The notes: generated by a model from the sequence alone, not told the origin. DNA of 27,022 nucleotides from an uncultured Anaerobutyricum sp. (GCA_934317185.1 CAKREJ010000014.1:1-27022); one strand, 5' to 3'. Shown: positions 15,754 to 24,878, counted from the stretch's first letter. Made by a program: numbers and translations.

Positions 15754-16968
15754 ATGGATAAGATTAAGATGACTACTCCATTAGTTGAGATGGATGGAGA
15801 TGAGATGACTAGAATTTTGTGGAAGATGATTAAGGATGAACTTCTTCTTCCTTTTATTGATTTAAAGACAGAATATTATGATCTTGGACTGGAGTACAGA
15901 GATCAGACAGGAGATCAGGTTACTGTGGATTCCGCATTGGCAGCGAAGAAATACGGTGTGGCAGTTAAATGTGCTACGATTACTCCGAATGCAGCTCGTG
16001 TAGAAGAGTATAATCTAAAAGAAATGTATAAAAGTCCGAATGGAACGATTCGTGCGATTTTAGATGGTACAGTATTCCGTGCTCCGATTGTAGTGAAGGG
16101 AATTGAGCCGACAGTGAAGACATGGAAGAAGCCGATTACAATTGCAAGACATGCCTATGGAGATGTTTACAAAGCTTCTGAAATGAAGATTCCTGGAAAG
16201 GGAAAGGCTGAAATTGTTTATACAGCAGAGGATGGAACTGAGACAAGAGAATTGATTCATGAATTTGATGGTCCGGGCATTGTGCAGGGAATGCATAATC
16301 TGAATGGCTCCATTGACAGTTTTGCAAGATCCTGTTTTAACTATGCATTGGAGACACATCAGGATTTATGGTTTGCGACAAAGGATACGATTTCTAAAAA
16401 GTATGATCATACATTTAAAGATATTTTCCAGGATATTTATGATGCAGATTATAAAGAAAAGTTCGAGGAATCAGGTATTGAGTATTTCTATACTTTAATT
16501 GATGATGCGGTTGCCAGAGTTATTCGTTCCGAAGGTGGATATATCTGGGCATGTAAAAACTATGACGGAGACGTTATGAGTGATATGGTTGCAACTGCAT
16601 TCGGTTCTCTTGCCATGATGACTTCTGTACTTGTTGCACCGGATGGAACAACAGAGTATGAGGCAGCACATGGTACCGTCCAGAGACATTATTATAAGCA
16701 TTTAAAGGGAGAAGAAACTTCTACAAACTCTGTAGCTACTATTTTTGCATGGTCAGGAGCACTTAGAAAGCGTGGAAAGTTAGACGGAATTGATGAGTTA
16801 GTGACATTTGCAGATAAGTTAGAGAAGGCAACCATTGATACAATTGAAAGTGGTACAATGACAAAAGACTTAGCATTAATCACAACTTTAGAAAATGTAA
16901 ATACAGTAAACAGCGAAGGCTTTATTAAAGCAATCCGCGCTACTTTAGAGAACCTTTTAAATGCCTAA
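15754..16968 (+). CDS. icd: NADP-dependent isocitrate dehydrogenase, homodimeric eukaryotic-like type
   Basis: Oxidatively decarboxylates isocitrate to 2-oxoglutarate with NADP+. At 404 residues it belongs to the dimeric class II IDH group to which human IDH1 belongs, not the E. coli type. The isocitrate-binding R132 in ARHAYGD aligns with human IDH1 R132 at the same number. The metal-binding region is NYDGDVMSD (269-277). [20 protein letters not shown] (307-326) carries R311 and H312, the pair that reads the NADP 2'-phosphate. AGGGAG sits eight bases before the ATG. No citrate synthase or aconitase lies adjacent. In a fermenting anaerobe the likely role is glutamate supply and NADPH. Confidence 0.96.
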   Translation: MDKIKMTTPLVEMDGDEMTRILWKMIKDELLLPFIDLKTEYYDLGLEYRDQTGDQVTVDSALAAKKYGVAVKCATITPNAARVEEYNLKEMYKSPNGTIRAILDGTVFRAPIVVKGIEPTVKTWKKPITIARHAYGDVYKASEMKIPGKGKAEIVYTAEDGTETRELIHEFDGPGIVQGMHNLNGSIDSFARSCFNYALETHQDLWFATKDTISKKYDHTFKDIFQDIYDADYKEKFEESGIEYFYTLIDDAVARVIRSEGGYIWACKNYDGDVMSDMVATAFGSLAMMTSVLVAPDGTTEYEAAHGTVQRHYYKHLKGEETSTNSVATIFAWSGALRKRGKLDGIDELVTFADKLEKATIDTIESGTMTKDLALITTLENVNTVNSEGFIKAIRATLENLLNA

Positions 16969-16971
16969 AGG

Positions 16972-17031
16972 TGTTTGAAAAATCATTTCCGCAAATTGTA
17001 ACGCATATCTGCAGAAAGCATTTTTCAAACA
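16972..17031 (+). terminator. Hairpin after icd, terminator-like
   Basis: TGTTTGAAAAAT (16972-16983) pairs perfectly with ATTTTTCAAACA (17020-17031); inside, TTTCCGCA (16986-16993) can pair with TGCAGAAA with one mismatch. It begins just after the icd stop codon. There is no U-run after the stem, so it may protect the transcript 3' end rather than terminate. Confidence 0.5.
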
Positions 17032-17168
17032 GGCTCGAGTAGAAAAGGTATTGTAATTTGCGGTAAAATAAGTTATATATAGTAAGATACATTTCGCCAT
17101 GATTTATTGCATGAGTTGCGGATGGATTTATATGTAATCCGTTTGGTGATTTGTAATCCAATATAATA

Positions 17169-17225
17169 AAAACCATGGTATCCTGAATTGATATAGAATG
17201 TAACAATGAAGAATACCGTGGTTTT
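17169..17225 (+). promoter_or_regulatory. Long hairpin upstream of the DUF2156 gene
   Basis: AAAACCATGGTAT (17169-17181) pairs with ATACCGTGGTTTT (17213-17225), 13 bp with one G-U, and a 31-base loop. It ends 49 bases before the start codon. A direct repeat TGTAATCC (17133-17140 and 17152-17159, 19-base period) and a TATAAT (17162-17167) lie just upstream. Whether it is a terminator for icd or a leader element of the next gene is undecided. Together with the 16972-17031 hairpin it accounts for most structure in the 305-base gap. Confidence 0.45.
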
Positions 17226-17273
17226 ATGCTGTAAATAAATAACAAAGAGAAAATAGTAGAAAAGAGGTAGACT

Positions 17274-18155
17274 ATGAATTTTCAGCCTGTAAGGGCGAGT
17301 GATAAAGAGGTTATTGATAAATATATGAAAAAGGCGAATTCACGTAGCTGTGATATGTCTTTTGCGGCTGTATATCTTTGGAAAGACTTCTATTTGCTAG
17401 AATATACAGTGTGTGAAGATATGCTGATTTTTCGAACGACCGAAGAGGGAAGCAGCTACAGTTTTCCAATAGGAGATGCAGACCCTGAGAAGGCGTTACT
17501 TGCATTGGAGGAACATTGCAAAGAAAATGAAGAAGTATTGAAATTGCATTGTGTATATAGAGAGAATGAAGCGTGGCTTGAAGAACATATGCCTGGGAAG
17601 TTTGAGATAGAATTTGACAGGGATAGTGCGGATTATATTTATGAATGTGAAAAATTAATTGGATTAAGGGGTAAAAAGTTCCACGGCAAAAAGAATCATG
17701 TGAATAAATTTACCAAAACTTATGACTGGGTTTATGAAAACATAACAGAAGAGAATATAGAAGATTGTCTTGCAATGTTATATAAATGGAAAGAAAAAAA
17801 CTGTGAGCCAGGCAATATAGAAAAGCATGCAGAAGCCTGTGTGTCAGAAAATGCATTAAGAAAAAGAGAATTTCTTGGTTTAAAGGGTGGTCTGATTCGT
17901 GCAAATGGTGAAGTTGTGGCATTTGCACTTGGAGAGCAGATTAATGAAGATACGCTGGTTGTTCACATTGAAAAGGCATTTTCCGAAGTGCCAGGTGCCT
18001 ATGCGGTTATTAATCAACAGTTTTTGATTCATGAATCTGACGGATTAAAGTATGTAAACAGAGAAGATGATGTAGGGGAGCCAGGACTTAGAAAAGCCAA
18101 ATTATCTTATCATCCGGAATTTCTGTTGGAAAAAGGTTTTGCTAAATTGATTTGA
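17274..18155 (+). CDS. DUF2156 protein (GNAT-like, phosphatidylglycerol lysyltransferase C-terminal-like)
   Basis: A 293-residue cytosolic protein of the DUF2156 family, two tandem GNAT-like folds related to the catalytic part of MprF lysyl-phosphatidylglycerol synthases. Typical features are the opening F.PV..SDKE.I..Y, SFAAVYLW.D.Y (29-41), LRGKKFHGKKNHVNKF (about 130-147), and near the C-terminus YVNREDDVGEPGLRKAKLSYHP, the best conserved family motif. No membrane flippase domain is attached, so it is a stand-alone soluble form. Substrate unknown; transfer of an aminoacyl or acyl group is inferred from family only. AGAGGT lies five bases before the ATG. A small hairpin (18161-18184) follows the gene. 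Confidence 0.88.
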   Translation: MNFQPVRASDKEVIDKYMKKANSRSCDMSFAAVYLWKDFYLLEYTVCEDMLIFRTTEEGSSYSFPIGDADPEKALLALEEHCKENEEVLKLHCVYRENEAWLEEHMPGKFEIEFDRDSADYIYECEKLIGLRGKKFHGKKNHVNKFTKTYDWVYENITEENIEDCLAMLYKWKEKNCEPGNIEKHAEACVSENALRKREFLGLKGGLIRANGEVVAFALGEQINEDTLVVHIEKAFSEVPGAYAVINQQFLIHESDGLKYVNREDDVGEPGLRKAKLSYHPEFLLEKGFAKLI

Positions 18156-18160
18156 CGAAA

Positions 18161-18192
18161 TATTGCATATCAGAAGTTGCAATAAATTTTTA
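18161..18192 (+). terminator. Weak intrinsic terminator after the DUF2156 gene
   Basis: TATTGCA (18161-18167) and TGCAATA (18178-18184) form a 7-bp stem with a 10-base loop, followed by AATTTTTA. The stem is short and AT-rich. Confidence 0.45.
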
Positions 18193-18241
18193 CGAATGAT
18201 TGTAGATGAAATAAAAAGAATAAAAATACAAAAGAGTTCCC

Positions 18242-18270
18242 TTGACAGGAAAAGAATTAAACGGTATAGT
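18242..18270 (+). promoter_or_regulatory. Sigma-A promoter of pyrBI
   Basis: TTGACA (18242-18247), 17-base spacer, TATAGT (18265-18270). The predicted start falls in a run of seven A's (18272-18278). GTTAA (18269-18273) and TTAAC (18279-18283) flank the rest of that run as an inverted repeat. The leader is only about 40 bases, too short for a PyrR-type attenuator, so control would have to be by other means. Confidence 0.85.
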
Positions 18271-18318
18271 TAAAAAAATTAACTGGCAAGGGAGCTAGTC
18301 ACGGCGAAGGAGGTCATT

Positions 18319-19248
18319 ATGAGACATTTAATAGATCCGATGGATTTATCTGTAGAAGAGATTGAGCAGTTATTAGATTTAGCTGATGATATTATTCTCC
18401 ATAAAGAAAAATATCAGGAAGTTTGTAAGCATAAAAAGTTAGCGACTTTATTTTTTGAACCAAGTACAAGAACTCGACTTAGTTTTGAAGCTGCCATGAT
18501 GGAGCTTGGCGGTAATGTACTTGGTTTTTCTTCTGCAAGTTCTTCTTCTGCAACAAAGGGAGAGAGTGTTTCTGATACGGTAAGGGTTGTATCCGGTTAT
18601 GCAGATATTATTGCAATGCGTCATCCAAAGGAAGGTGCACCATATGCAGCGACAAGAAAGGTTAGCGTACCGATCATAAATGCTGGTGATGGTGGACATA
18701 ATCATCCGACACAGACATTAACAGACCTTATGACGATAAGAAGAGAAAAAGGAAAACTTGATAATCTGACAATTGGAATGTGTGGAGATTTAAAGTTTGG
18801 GCGTACAGTGCATTCATTGATTAAGGCGATGAGCCGATATGAGAATATTAATTTTATTATGATCTCACCAGAAGAGTTACGTCTTCCGGATTATATTATC
18901 AAGGATGTTTTTGAAAAGAAAAATATCAAATATAAAGAAGTAAGAACGATGGAAGAAGTTATGCCGGAATTGGATATTCTTTATATGACACGAGTACAGA
19001 AAGAAAGATTCTTTAATGAGGCAGATTATATTCGATTAAAAGATAGTTTTATCTTAGATGAACGTAAACTTTACGATGCCAAGGAAGATCTTTGCATTAT
19101 GCATCCGCTGCCACGTGTGAATGAAATTTCGACAAAGGTAGATGATGACCCACGTGCATGTTATTTTAAACAGGCATTATACGGTAAATATGTTAGAATG
19201 GCATTGATCATGACGTTATTGGGGGTAAATGCAGATGAAAATAGATAG
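18319..19248 (+). CDS. pyrB: Aspartate carbamoyltransferase, catalytic chain
   Basis: Condenses carbamoyl phosphate with aspartate, the committed step of pyrimidine synthesis. The 309-residue chain has the carbamoyl-phosphate motif [11 protein letters not shown] (46-56), K80 in SATKGES (the loop lysine donated to the neighbouring subunit), R101 in MRHP, and [12 protein letters not shown] (126-137) with H129 and Q132. The C-terminal [10 protein letters not shown] carries the aspartate-binding segment. AAGGAGG lies five bases before the ATG. It forms an operon with pyrI, which overlaps its 3' end by 14 bases, giving the enterobacterial-style B plus I holoenzyme. No other pyr gene is next to it. 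Confidence 0.98.
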   Translation: MRHLIDPMDLSVEEIEQLLDLADDIILHKEKYQEVCKHKKLATLFFEPSTRTRLSFEAAMMELGGNVLGFSSASSSSATKGESVSDTVRVVSGYADIIAMRHPKEGAPYAATRKVSVPIINAGDGGHNHPTQTLTDLMTIRREKGKLDNLTIGMCGDLKFGRTVHSLIKAMSRYENINFIMISPEELRLPDYIIKDVFEKKNIKYKEVRTMEEVMPELDILYMTRVQKERFFNEADYIRLKDSFILDERKLYDAKEDLCIMHPLPRVNEISTKVDDDPRACYFKQALYGKYVRMALIMTLLGVNADENR

Positions 19249-19657
19249 TATTCAGAGTGGAATTGTTCTTGATCATATTAAAGCAGGAAAGAGTATGCAG
19301 ATTTATAAATATCTTGGTTTGGATGATTTAGATTGCAGTGTAGCAATTATTAAAAATGTAACCAGCAGTAAGATGGGTAAGAAAGATATTATAAAAATCG
19401 CAGATAATATGGACTTAAATCTTGATGTGTTAGGTTATATTGATCCGGATATTACTGTATGCTATATAAGAGATGGTAAGATCGTAGAGAAAAAACATCT
19501 TGAGTTACCAGAGAAAATCGTAAATATTGTTCGTTGCAAAAATCCAAGATGTATCACATCTGTAGAACAGGATCTAGAACAGGTATTTAAGCTGACAGAC
19601 AGAGAGAACAGAGTATATCGCTGTGCTTATTGCGAGTCTAAAAAAAGTGAATATTAA
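19235..19657 (+). CDS. pyrI: Aspartate carbamoyltransferase, regulatory chain
   Basis: Allosteric subunit that binds nucleotides and holds PyrB trimers together. In the 140-residue form the zinc site is C101, C106, C130 and C133 (CKNPRC ... CAYC), all four ligands present. The N-terminal domain with [18 protein letters not shown] (1-18) is the nucleotide-binding part. An ATG at 19229 is in frame, but GGGGG (19221-19225) is nine bases from the ATG at 19235 and only three from the first, so 19235 is preferred. It overlaps pyrB, indicating translational coupling for matched amounts. A stable hairpin follows. Confidence 0.96.
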   Translation: MKIDSIQSGIVLDHIKAGKSMQIYKYLGLDDLDCSVAIIKNVTSSKMGKKDIIKIADNMDLNLDVLGYIDPDITVCYIRDGKIVEKKHLELPEKIVNIVRCKNPRCITSVEQDLEQVFKLTDRENRVYRCAYCESKKSEY

Positions 19658-19724
19658 CTTGAATAACAATTCAGAGACAGGTTTTTGTGATGAAGCCAGA
19701 TCTGTGAATTGATGCAGGTAGATC

Positions 19725-19752
19725 AGAGGTCACGCATGAATGTGTGACCTCT
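19725..19752 (+). terminator. Hairpin terminator after pyrBI
   Basis: AGAGGTCACGCA (19725-19736) pairs with TGTGTGACCTCT (19741-19752), 12 bp with one G-U, and a TGAA tetraloop. The stem is strong but is followed by CTTGCATATTG rather than a U-run. The rel promoter -35 begins two bases after the stem. Confidence 0.65.
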
Positions 19753-19753
19753 C

Positions 19754-19782
19754 TTGCATATTGTGGCAATTTGGTGTACAAT
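19754..19782 (+). promoter_or_regulatory. Sigma-A promoter of the rel cluster
   Basis: TTGCAT (19754-19759), 17-base spacer, TACAAT (19777-19782). Predicts a leader of about 40 bases before the start codon at 19830. It directly abuts the preceding hairpin. Confidence 0.6.
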
Positions 19783-19829
19783 TATTCTACTTTTATTTAT
19801 TATATTATGAGAAGTGTGGTGAGAAAGTA

Positions 19830-22106
19830 ATGGAGGCCCAGAAACAAAAGTTAAAACGAACACAAAAAGAAATCAGTAAGCCGGAAGATTTCACCGATCC
19901 GGAAGTTTTGTATGAGAAGTTGATAAATACCATTCGGGAATACCATCCCTCTACTGATCTTTCTATGGTAGAGAAAGCATATAAGCTTGCCAGAGATGCC
20001 CATAAAGATCAGAAGAGAAAGTCAGGAGAACCGTATATCATCCATCCACTTTGTGTAGCAATCATTCTTGCAGAGTTAGAGCTTGATAAAGAGACGATTG
20101 TAGCAGGAATTCTTCATGATGTAGTAGAAGATACTACAGCAACGCTTGAAGATTTATCCACAGAATTTAATGATGAAGTAGCTCTGTTAGTGGATGGTGT
20201 AACAAAGCTGGGACAGTTATCTTATTCTCACGATAAGATGGATCTGCAGGCAGAGAATTTAAGAAAGATGTTTCTTGCTATGGCAAAGGATATCCGTGTT
20301 ATTCTGATCAAGCTGGCAGACCGTTTGCATAATATGCGTACATTGCAGTATATGAAACCGGAGAAGCAGAAAGAAAAAGCCAGAGAGACGATGGATATTT
20401 ATGCACCAATTGCTCATAGACTTGGTATTTCAAAAATAAAGACAGAGTTAGATGATCTTTCTTTAAAATATCTGCAGCCGGAAGTTTATAAAGATCTTGA
20501 GGAAAAGCTTCAAACGAATAAAGAAGGCAGAGAGAATTTTATTCAGTCTATCATTGATGATGTCAGCAGGCACATTAAAGAAGCAGGAATTCGTGCAGAG
20601 ATAGACGGAAGAGTTAAACATCTTTTCAGTATTTATAAAAAGATGCGTAATCAGAATAAGACTCTTGATCAGATTTATGATATTTTTGCAGTAAGAATCA
20701 AAGTAGATACAGTAAAGGATTGCTATGCGGCATTGGGTGTTATTCATGAGATGTATAAGCCGATTCCGGGTCGATTTAAAGACTATATTGCAATGCCGAA
20801 GCAAAATATGTATCAGTCCTTACACACGACATTGATTGGATCTTCAGGAACACCATTTGAGATTCAGATTCGTACTTTTGAGATGCATCGTACCGCTGAA
20901 TATGGTATTGCGGCACATTGGAAGTATAAAGAGGGCGGCGGCAATATCAACAAAGAAGAAGAGAAGTTAAGCTGGCTTCGTCAGATTCTTGAATGGCAGC
21001 AGGATATGTCAGATAACAAAGAATTTCTGACGATGTTGAAGACAGATCTTGATTTGTTTACAGAACAGGTATATTGTTTTACTCCACAGGGAGATGTTAA
21101 AACATTGCCGGCAGGATCTACACCGATTGATTTTGCGTATATGATTCATACGGCGGTTGGCAATAAAATGGTTGGTGCCAGAGTCAATGGCCGACAGGTT
21201 CCGATTGATTATAAGTTACAGAATGGCGATCGTGTGACAATTGTTACCTCACAGAATTCCAATGGACCGAGCCGTGACTGGTTATCTATTGTAAAGAGTT
21301 CTCAGGCAAAAACAAAGATTAATCAGTGGTTCAAGACGCAGTTTAAAGAAGAAAATATTTCAAAAGGTAAAGAATTGCTTGATCGTTATTGCAAGGCAAA
21401 AGGACTCATTATTTCCAAATATATGAAGCCGGAATATCAGAAAAAATGCATGCATAAGTATGGTCTTAAAAACTGGGATTCTATTTTGGCAGCAATTGGT
21501 CATGGCGGTTTAAAAGAAGGTCAGGTTATTAATAAGCTGGTCGAAGAGTATGATAAGGAAAATGAGAAAAAGCTGACGGATCAGGATGCTTTAAATGAGA
21601 TCGAAGAAAAAAGCAAAACAAAAGCACAGGAAAAAGCAAGAAGCAAGTCAGGAATTACAGTTAGAGGAATTCATGATGTTTCGGTACGTTTTTCTAAATG
21701 CTGCAGCCCGGTACCCGGAGATGAGATTATCGGTTTTGTTACAAGAGGAAGAGGAATCTCAATTCACAGAACAGATTGTGTGAATGTTTTGGGAATGCCA
21801 GAAAGTGACAGGGCAAGGTTAATTGATGCAGAATGGGAAGAAGAAGCAGTTGAAAAGGGCGGAGAATTATATATGACAGAAATCTGTCTGTATGCACATA
21901 ACCGCACAGGAATATTGCTTGATATTTCCAAAGCTTTCATGGAGCTTAAGGTAGATATTAAATCTGTGTCTACGAGAACGAGTAAGCAGGGGTTGGCAAC
22001 GATTGTTCTTTCCTTTGAAATCGGAGGAATTGAAGAATTAAATCATATTATTAAAAAACTTAGAAACATAGAGAGTGTTATTGATATAGAAAGAAGTGCT
22101 GGTTGA
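19830..22106 (+). CDS. relA: Bifunctional (p)ppGpp synthetase/hydrolase Rel
   Basis: Makes and degrades the alarmone (p)ppGpp in response to uncharged tRNA on the ribosome. Domains of the 758-residue protein: HD hydrolase (HDVVED 96-101, KLADRLHNMR 161-170), synthetase (RVKHLFSIYKKM 261-272; RFKD 315-318, the RXKD signature of bifunctional Rel; QNMYQSLHTT 325-334), TGS (about 413-475), a zinc-finger segment FSKCCSPVPGDEI, and a C-terminal ACT domain. The hydrolase looks intact. The start at 19830 is chosen because upstream in-frame codons (from 19740) overlap the pyrBI terminator and the promoter. The ribosome binding site is weak (GGTGAG). First gene of a compact cluster with the hydrolase, hemZ, HD-GYP and aspS genes. 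Confidence 0.97.
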   Translation: MEAQKQKLKRTQKEISKPEDFTDPEVLYEKLINTIREYHPSTDLSMVEKAYKLARDAHKDQKRKSGEPYIIHPLCVAIILAELELDKETIVAGILHDVVEDTTATLEDLSTEFNDEVALLVDGVTKLGQLSYSHDKMDLQAENLRKMFLAMAKDIRVILIKLADRLHNMRTLQYMKPEKQKEKARETMDIYAPIAHRLGISKIKTELDDLSLKYLQPEVYKDLEEKLQTNKEGRENFIQSIIDDVSRHIKEAGIRAEIDGRVKHLFSIYKKMRNQNKTLDQIYDIFAVRIKVDTVKDCYAALGVIHEMYKPIPGRFKDYIAMPKQNMYQSLHTTLIGSSGTPFEIQIRTFEMHRTAEYGIAAHWKYKEGGGNINKEEEKLSWLRQILEWQQDMSDNKEFLTMLKTDLDLFTEQVYCFTPQGDVKTLPAGSTPIDFAYMIHTAVGNKMVGARVNGRQVPIDYKLQNGDRVTIVTSQNSNGPSRDWLSIVKSSQAKTKINQWFKTQFKEENISKGKELLDRYCKAKGLIISKYMKPEYQKKCMHKYGLKNWDSILAAIGHGGLKEGQVINKLVEEYDKENEKKLTDQDALNEIEEKSKTKAQEKARSKSGITVRGIHDVSVRFSKCCSPVPGDEIIGFVTRGRGISIHRTDCVNVLGMPESDRARLIDAEWEEEAVEKGGELYMTEICLYAHNRTGILLDISKAFMELKVDIKSVSTRTSKQGLATIVLSFEIGGIEELNHIIKKLRNIESVIDIERSAG

Positions 22107-22123
22107 TCAGCGGAGGTATTTTT

Positions 22124-22771
22124 ATGGGGCAGTTAAAAATTGTTTGTGCACAGTTAGGACCAATTGATACAAACACATATATTTTAATGGATGATGAGAT
22201 TAAAGAAGCTATCATTATTGATCCGGCAGGGAGTCCGGAAGAATTAATTAAGTTTTTAGAGGATGAGGGTTATTCTCTGGATTGTGTTCTTCTTACGCAT
22301 GGACATCATGATCATATCGGTGCTTTAGAAGGACTAAGAGAACATTACGATCCGTGGAAGCTGCGTGTATATGCAGCAAAGCCGGAACAAGAAGTTCTTA
22401 TGGTAAAGGATTATAATTTAAGTCCGATGTTTGGAGAAGGTTATACAACCCATGCAAATATGATGATTAATGATAAGCAGATTTTTGAAGTGACATCTAG
22501 TCATAAATGTCAGTGTTTATATACACCGGGACATACTCTTGGAAGCTGTTGTTATTATTTTGCGGAGGAAGGCTGGCTATTTTCAGGAGATACACTTTTT
22601 GCTGGAAGTGTAGGAAGAAGTGATTTCCCTACAGGAGATGCCCAGACGCTTCTTAAATCGCTTAATCATGTAGTGATGAGACTGCCGGATGATGTTATTG
22701 TATATCCGGGACATGGTCCGTCTACTACAATCGGTGAGGAAAGAGAAACGAATCCATTTGTAGAAAGATAG
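22124..22771 (+). CDS. Metallo-beta-lactamase-fold hydrolase (glyoxalase II-like)
   Basis: A 215-residue MBL-fold protein with a full metal site: THGHHDH (in LLTHGHHDHIGALEG), then GHTLGSC, then SGDTLFAGSVGRSDFPTGD, and finally YPGHGPSTTIGEERETNPF. This layout matches the YqgX/glyoxalase II-like group commonly placed after rel in Clostridia. The substrate is uncertain; thioester hydrolysis is the usual family guess. The ATG at 22124 follows CGGAGG by eight bases, which decides it over a TTG at 22103. Located 17 bases after rel, so co-transcribed. Seven bases separate its stop from the ATG chosen for hemZ. Confidence 0.93.
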   Translation: MGQLKIVCAQLGPIDTNTYILMDDEIKEAIIIDPAGSPEELIKFLEDEGYSLDCVLLTHGHHDHIGALEGLREHYDPWKLRVYAAKPEQEVLMVKDYNLSPMFGEGYTTHANMMINDKQIFEVTSSHKCQCLYTPGHTLGSCCYYFAEEGWLFSGDTLFAGSVGRSDFPTGDAQTLLKSLNHVVMRLPDDVIVYPGHGPSTTIGEERETNPFVER

Positions 22772-22779
22772 AATTGAAA

Positions 22780-24231
22780 ATGATTTATTTAATACAGAAT
22801 GATCAGGAATATGATTATGATGTGCGGGCTACGGCACTGGCCTTTTTTGAACGGACCAAAATAGTAGAAGTGACAACAGAAGAGCTTGAAAAGAAGGAAT
22901 GGGAGAAGGATGACCTTCTCCTCACGCTTGTGTATGAGGAAAAGCGTATTAAAGGGACATTGGAAAATAAAGCAGGAAAGACGGTTTCTGAAGAAATGAT
23001 CGGTGATTACAGTGATCATAAAAATAGCCGGAATGCCGTATGTCGTTTTTTGTATCGCTTATTTGAAAAGTATACCGGAAGAAGCCTTCCGTGGGGGATG
23101 CTTACAGGAATCCGTCCGACAAAAATTATTATGAAATGGATGGAGAATGAGCAAGATGCAAAGAGGCTTGAACAGCGTTTCAGGGAGACATACCTTGCTG
23201 ATCCACAGAAGGCAAATCTTTGCCGCAGAGTAGCACAGAAAGAAAAGACATTATTGGAGTCAAGACCATTTGAAGAAGAATACAGTCTTTATATAGGAAT
23301 TCCATTTTGCCCGACAACCTGCTTGTACTGTTCTTTTACTTCATTTCCGGTTGCCCGTTTTGGAGACCGGATGGAGGCATATTTAGATGCATTATATAAG
23401 GAGCTTGCTTTTGTGTCACAACATCACAGAAATAAGAAGCTTACTACAATATACATTGGTGGTGGAACACCTACAGCACTTGATGAAAAAGGTCTGTCTA
23501 AACTGATGGCTATGATTCATGAGCTTTTTCCTGTAGAAGAAACGCAAGAGTTTACGGTAGAGTCAGGAAGACCTGATAGTATTACGAAAGAAAAGTTTCG
23601 TATTTTAAAAGAAGCGGGCGTGACGCGGATTTCTATTAATCCGCAGACAATGCATCAAAAGACTCTTGAACTGATTGGAAGGGCACATACTGTTACGCAG
23701 ACGAAAGAGGCGTTTTTGTTAGCAAGAGAATGTGGGTTTGATAATATTAATATGGATATGATCACAGGCCTTCCGGGAGAAGAGATTTCTCATGTGCATG
23801 GAACTTTAAATGAAATATTTGCACTGCGTCCGGAGAGTCTTACGGTACATTCGCTTGCAATAAAGAGAGCGGCACATCTTAATATAGAGATGGAAAAATA
23901 TCAGAATATGGTTAAGGGAAGTACGAATGAGATGCTTCGGCTGGTAGATGAATATGCGAGTAATATGGGGATGGAAGCGTATTATATGTACCGTCAGAAA
24001 AATATTCCGGGTAACCTTGAGAATATTGGGTATTGTGTTCCGGGAAAGGAATGTTTATATAATATCTTGATTATGGAAGAAAAACAGGATATTATTTCCT
24101 GTGGGGCAGGAGCCAGCAGTAAATATGTATTTGCAGATAACAGAATAGAAAGAACAGAGAATGTTAAAAATCTGGATCATTACATTAACCGGATTGATGA
24201 GATGATTGACCGAAAGAGAAAATATCTCTAA
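22780..24231 (+). CDS. hemZ: Radical SAM coproporphyrinogen dehydrogenase HemZ-like
   Basis: A 483-residue radical SAM protein. The cluster motif is CPTTCLYC with C177, C181 and C184 (CX3CX2C), followed by SFTSFP. YIGGGTPTAL, then the E-containing FTVESGRPDSIT and RISINPQTM, fit the HemN/HemW/HemZ group. The long N-terminal region (1-165) before the radical SAM core is the HemZ hallmark. The family is annotated as oxygen-independent coproporphyrinogen III oxidase, but many Lachnospiraceae lack full heme synthesis and the true substrate is uncertain. The start is ATG at 22780; a TTG at 22774 is also possible. The ribosome binding site is weak, so translation may be coupled to the preceding gene. 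Confidence 0.92.
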   Translation: MIYLIQNDQEYDYDVRATALAFFERTKIVEVTTEELEKKEWEKDDLLLTLVYEEKRIKGTLENKAGKTVSEEMIGDYSDHKNSRNAVCRFLYRLFEKYTGRSLPWGMLTGIRPTKIIMKWMENEQDAKRLEQRFRETYLADPQKANLCRRVAQKEKTLLESRPFEEEYSLYIGIPFCPTTCLYCSFTSFPVARFGDRMEAYLDALYKELAFVSQHHRNKKLTTIYIGGGTPTALDEKGLSKLMAMIHELFPVEETQEFTVESGRPDSITKEKFRILKEAGVTRISINPQTMHQKTLELIGRAHTVTQTKEAFLLARECGFDNINMDMITGLPGEEISHVHGTLNEIFALRPESLTVHSLAIKRAAHLNIEMEKYQNMVKGSTNEMLRLVDEYASNMGMEAYYMYRQKNIPGNLENIGYCVPGKECLYNILIMEEKQDIISCGAGASSKYVFADNRIERTENVKNLDHYINRIDEMIDRKRKYL

Positions 24232-24248
24232 ATAAAAGAGGGAATATT

Positions 24249-24845
24249 ATGGCATTTGATTATGATGGAACGCATGATCTGGAGACATCATTGCAGGATT
24301 CTTTTGGAGAGGCAGTTGTTCACGGGATTGTTGTTAGTAATCTGGCATCATTTGTGGCCAGAGAAATGGCATTGTCTGAAGAACAGTGTCATAATCTTGC
24401 GATAGCGGGAATGCTGCATGATATAGGAAAATTGCGTCTTCGTTCTTATGTATATGAAGAAAAGGGAGCAAAACTGAATATAGATGAACTAAGATATGTA
24501 AGGCTGCATCCTTCTTTGGGATATGCTATTTTAAAAGAACACGATTATCCCGAAGATGTTCTGTCGGCAGTATTGTATCATCATGAAAATGTGGATGGAA
24601 GCGGTTATCCGAATAATCTGAAAGGAGAGGAGATACCGTTAGGAGCAAGAATACTGCGAGTATGCGATGCATTTGGTGCTTTGATAGCGAACCGTCCTTA
24701 CAGGGGGGCGTTTGATATTGAAACTGCAATATCTATTATGATTGAAGAAGTGAAAAACTTTGATATGAGAGTTTTTTTAACTTTTCAAAAAGTAACCCAG
24801 TCAGAGGATATGAAAAATATGTTGTTTGACCTGGGAATATCTTAA
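24249..24845 (+). CDS. HD-GYP domain protein (predicted cyclic di-nucleotide phosphodiesterase)
   Basis: A 198-residue stand-alone HD-GYP domain. Metal and substrate motifs seen in order: H25, HDIGK (57-61), H87 in RLHPSLG, HH (111-112), DGSGYP (116-121), then ARILRVCDAFGALIANRPYR (133-152) with D140. These are the residues that define active HD-GYP enzymes, which hydrolyse cyclic di-GMP; activity is inferred. There is no sensor or receiver domain, so input would come from elsewhere. GAGGGA lies before the ATG; 17 bases separate it from hemZ and 33 from aspS. In many Clostridia hisS occupies this position. Confidence 0.9.
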   Translation: MAFDYDGTHDLETSLQDSFGEAVVHGIVVSNLASFVAREMALSEEQCHNLAIAGMLHDIGKLRLRSYVYEEKGAKLNIDELRYVRLHPSLGYAILKEHDYPEDVLSAVLYHHENVDGSGYPNNLKGEEIPLGARILRVCDAFGALIANRPYRGAFDIETAISIMIEEVKNFDMRVFLTFQKVTQSEDMKNMLFDLGIS

Positions 24846-24878
24846 TATATTATTTTACTATTTTAGGAGGAAAATAAA

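Noticed and set aside
19740..19829. N-terminal extension of Rel beginning at 19740
   Set aside because: It overlaps the pyrBI hairpin and the rel promoter, has no ribosome binding site, and its residues match nothing in the Rel family.
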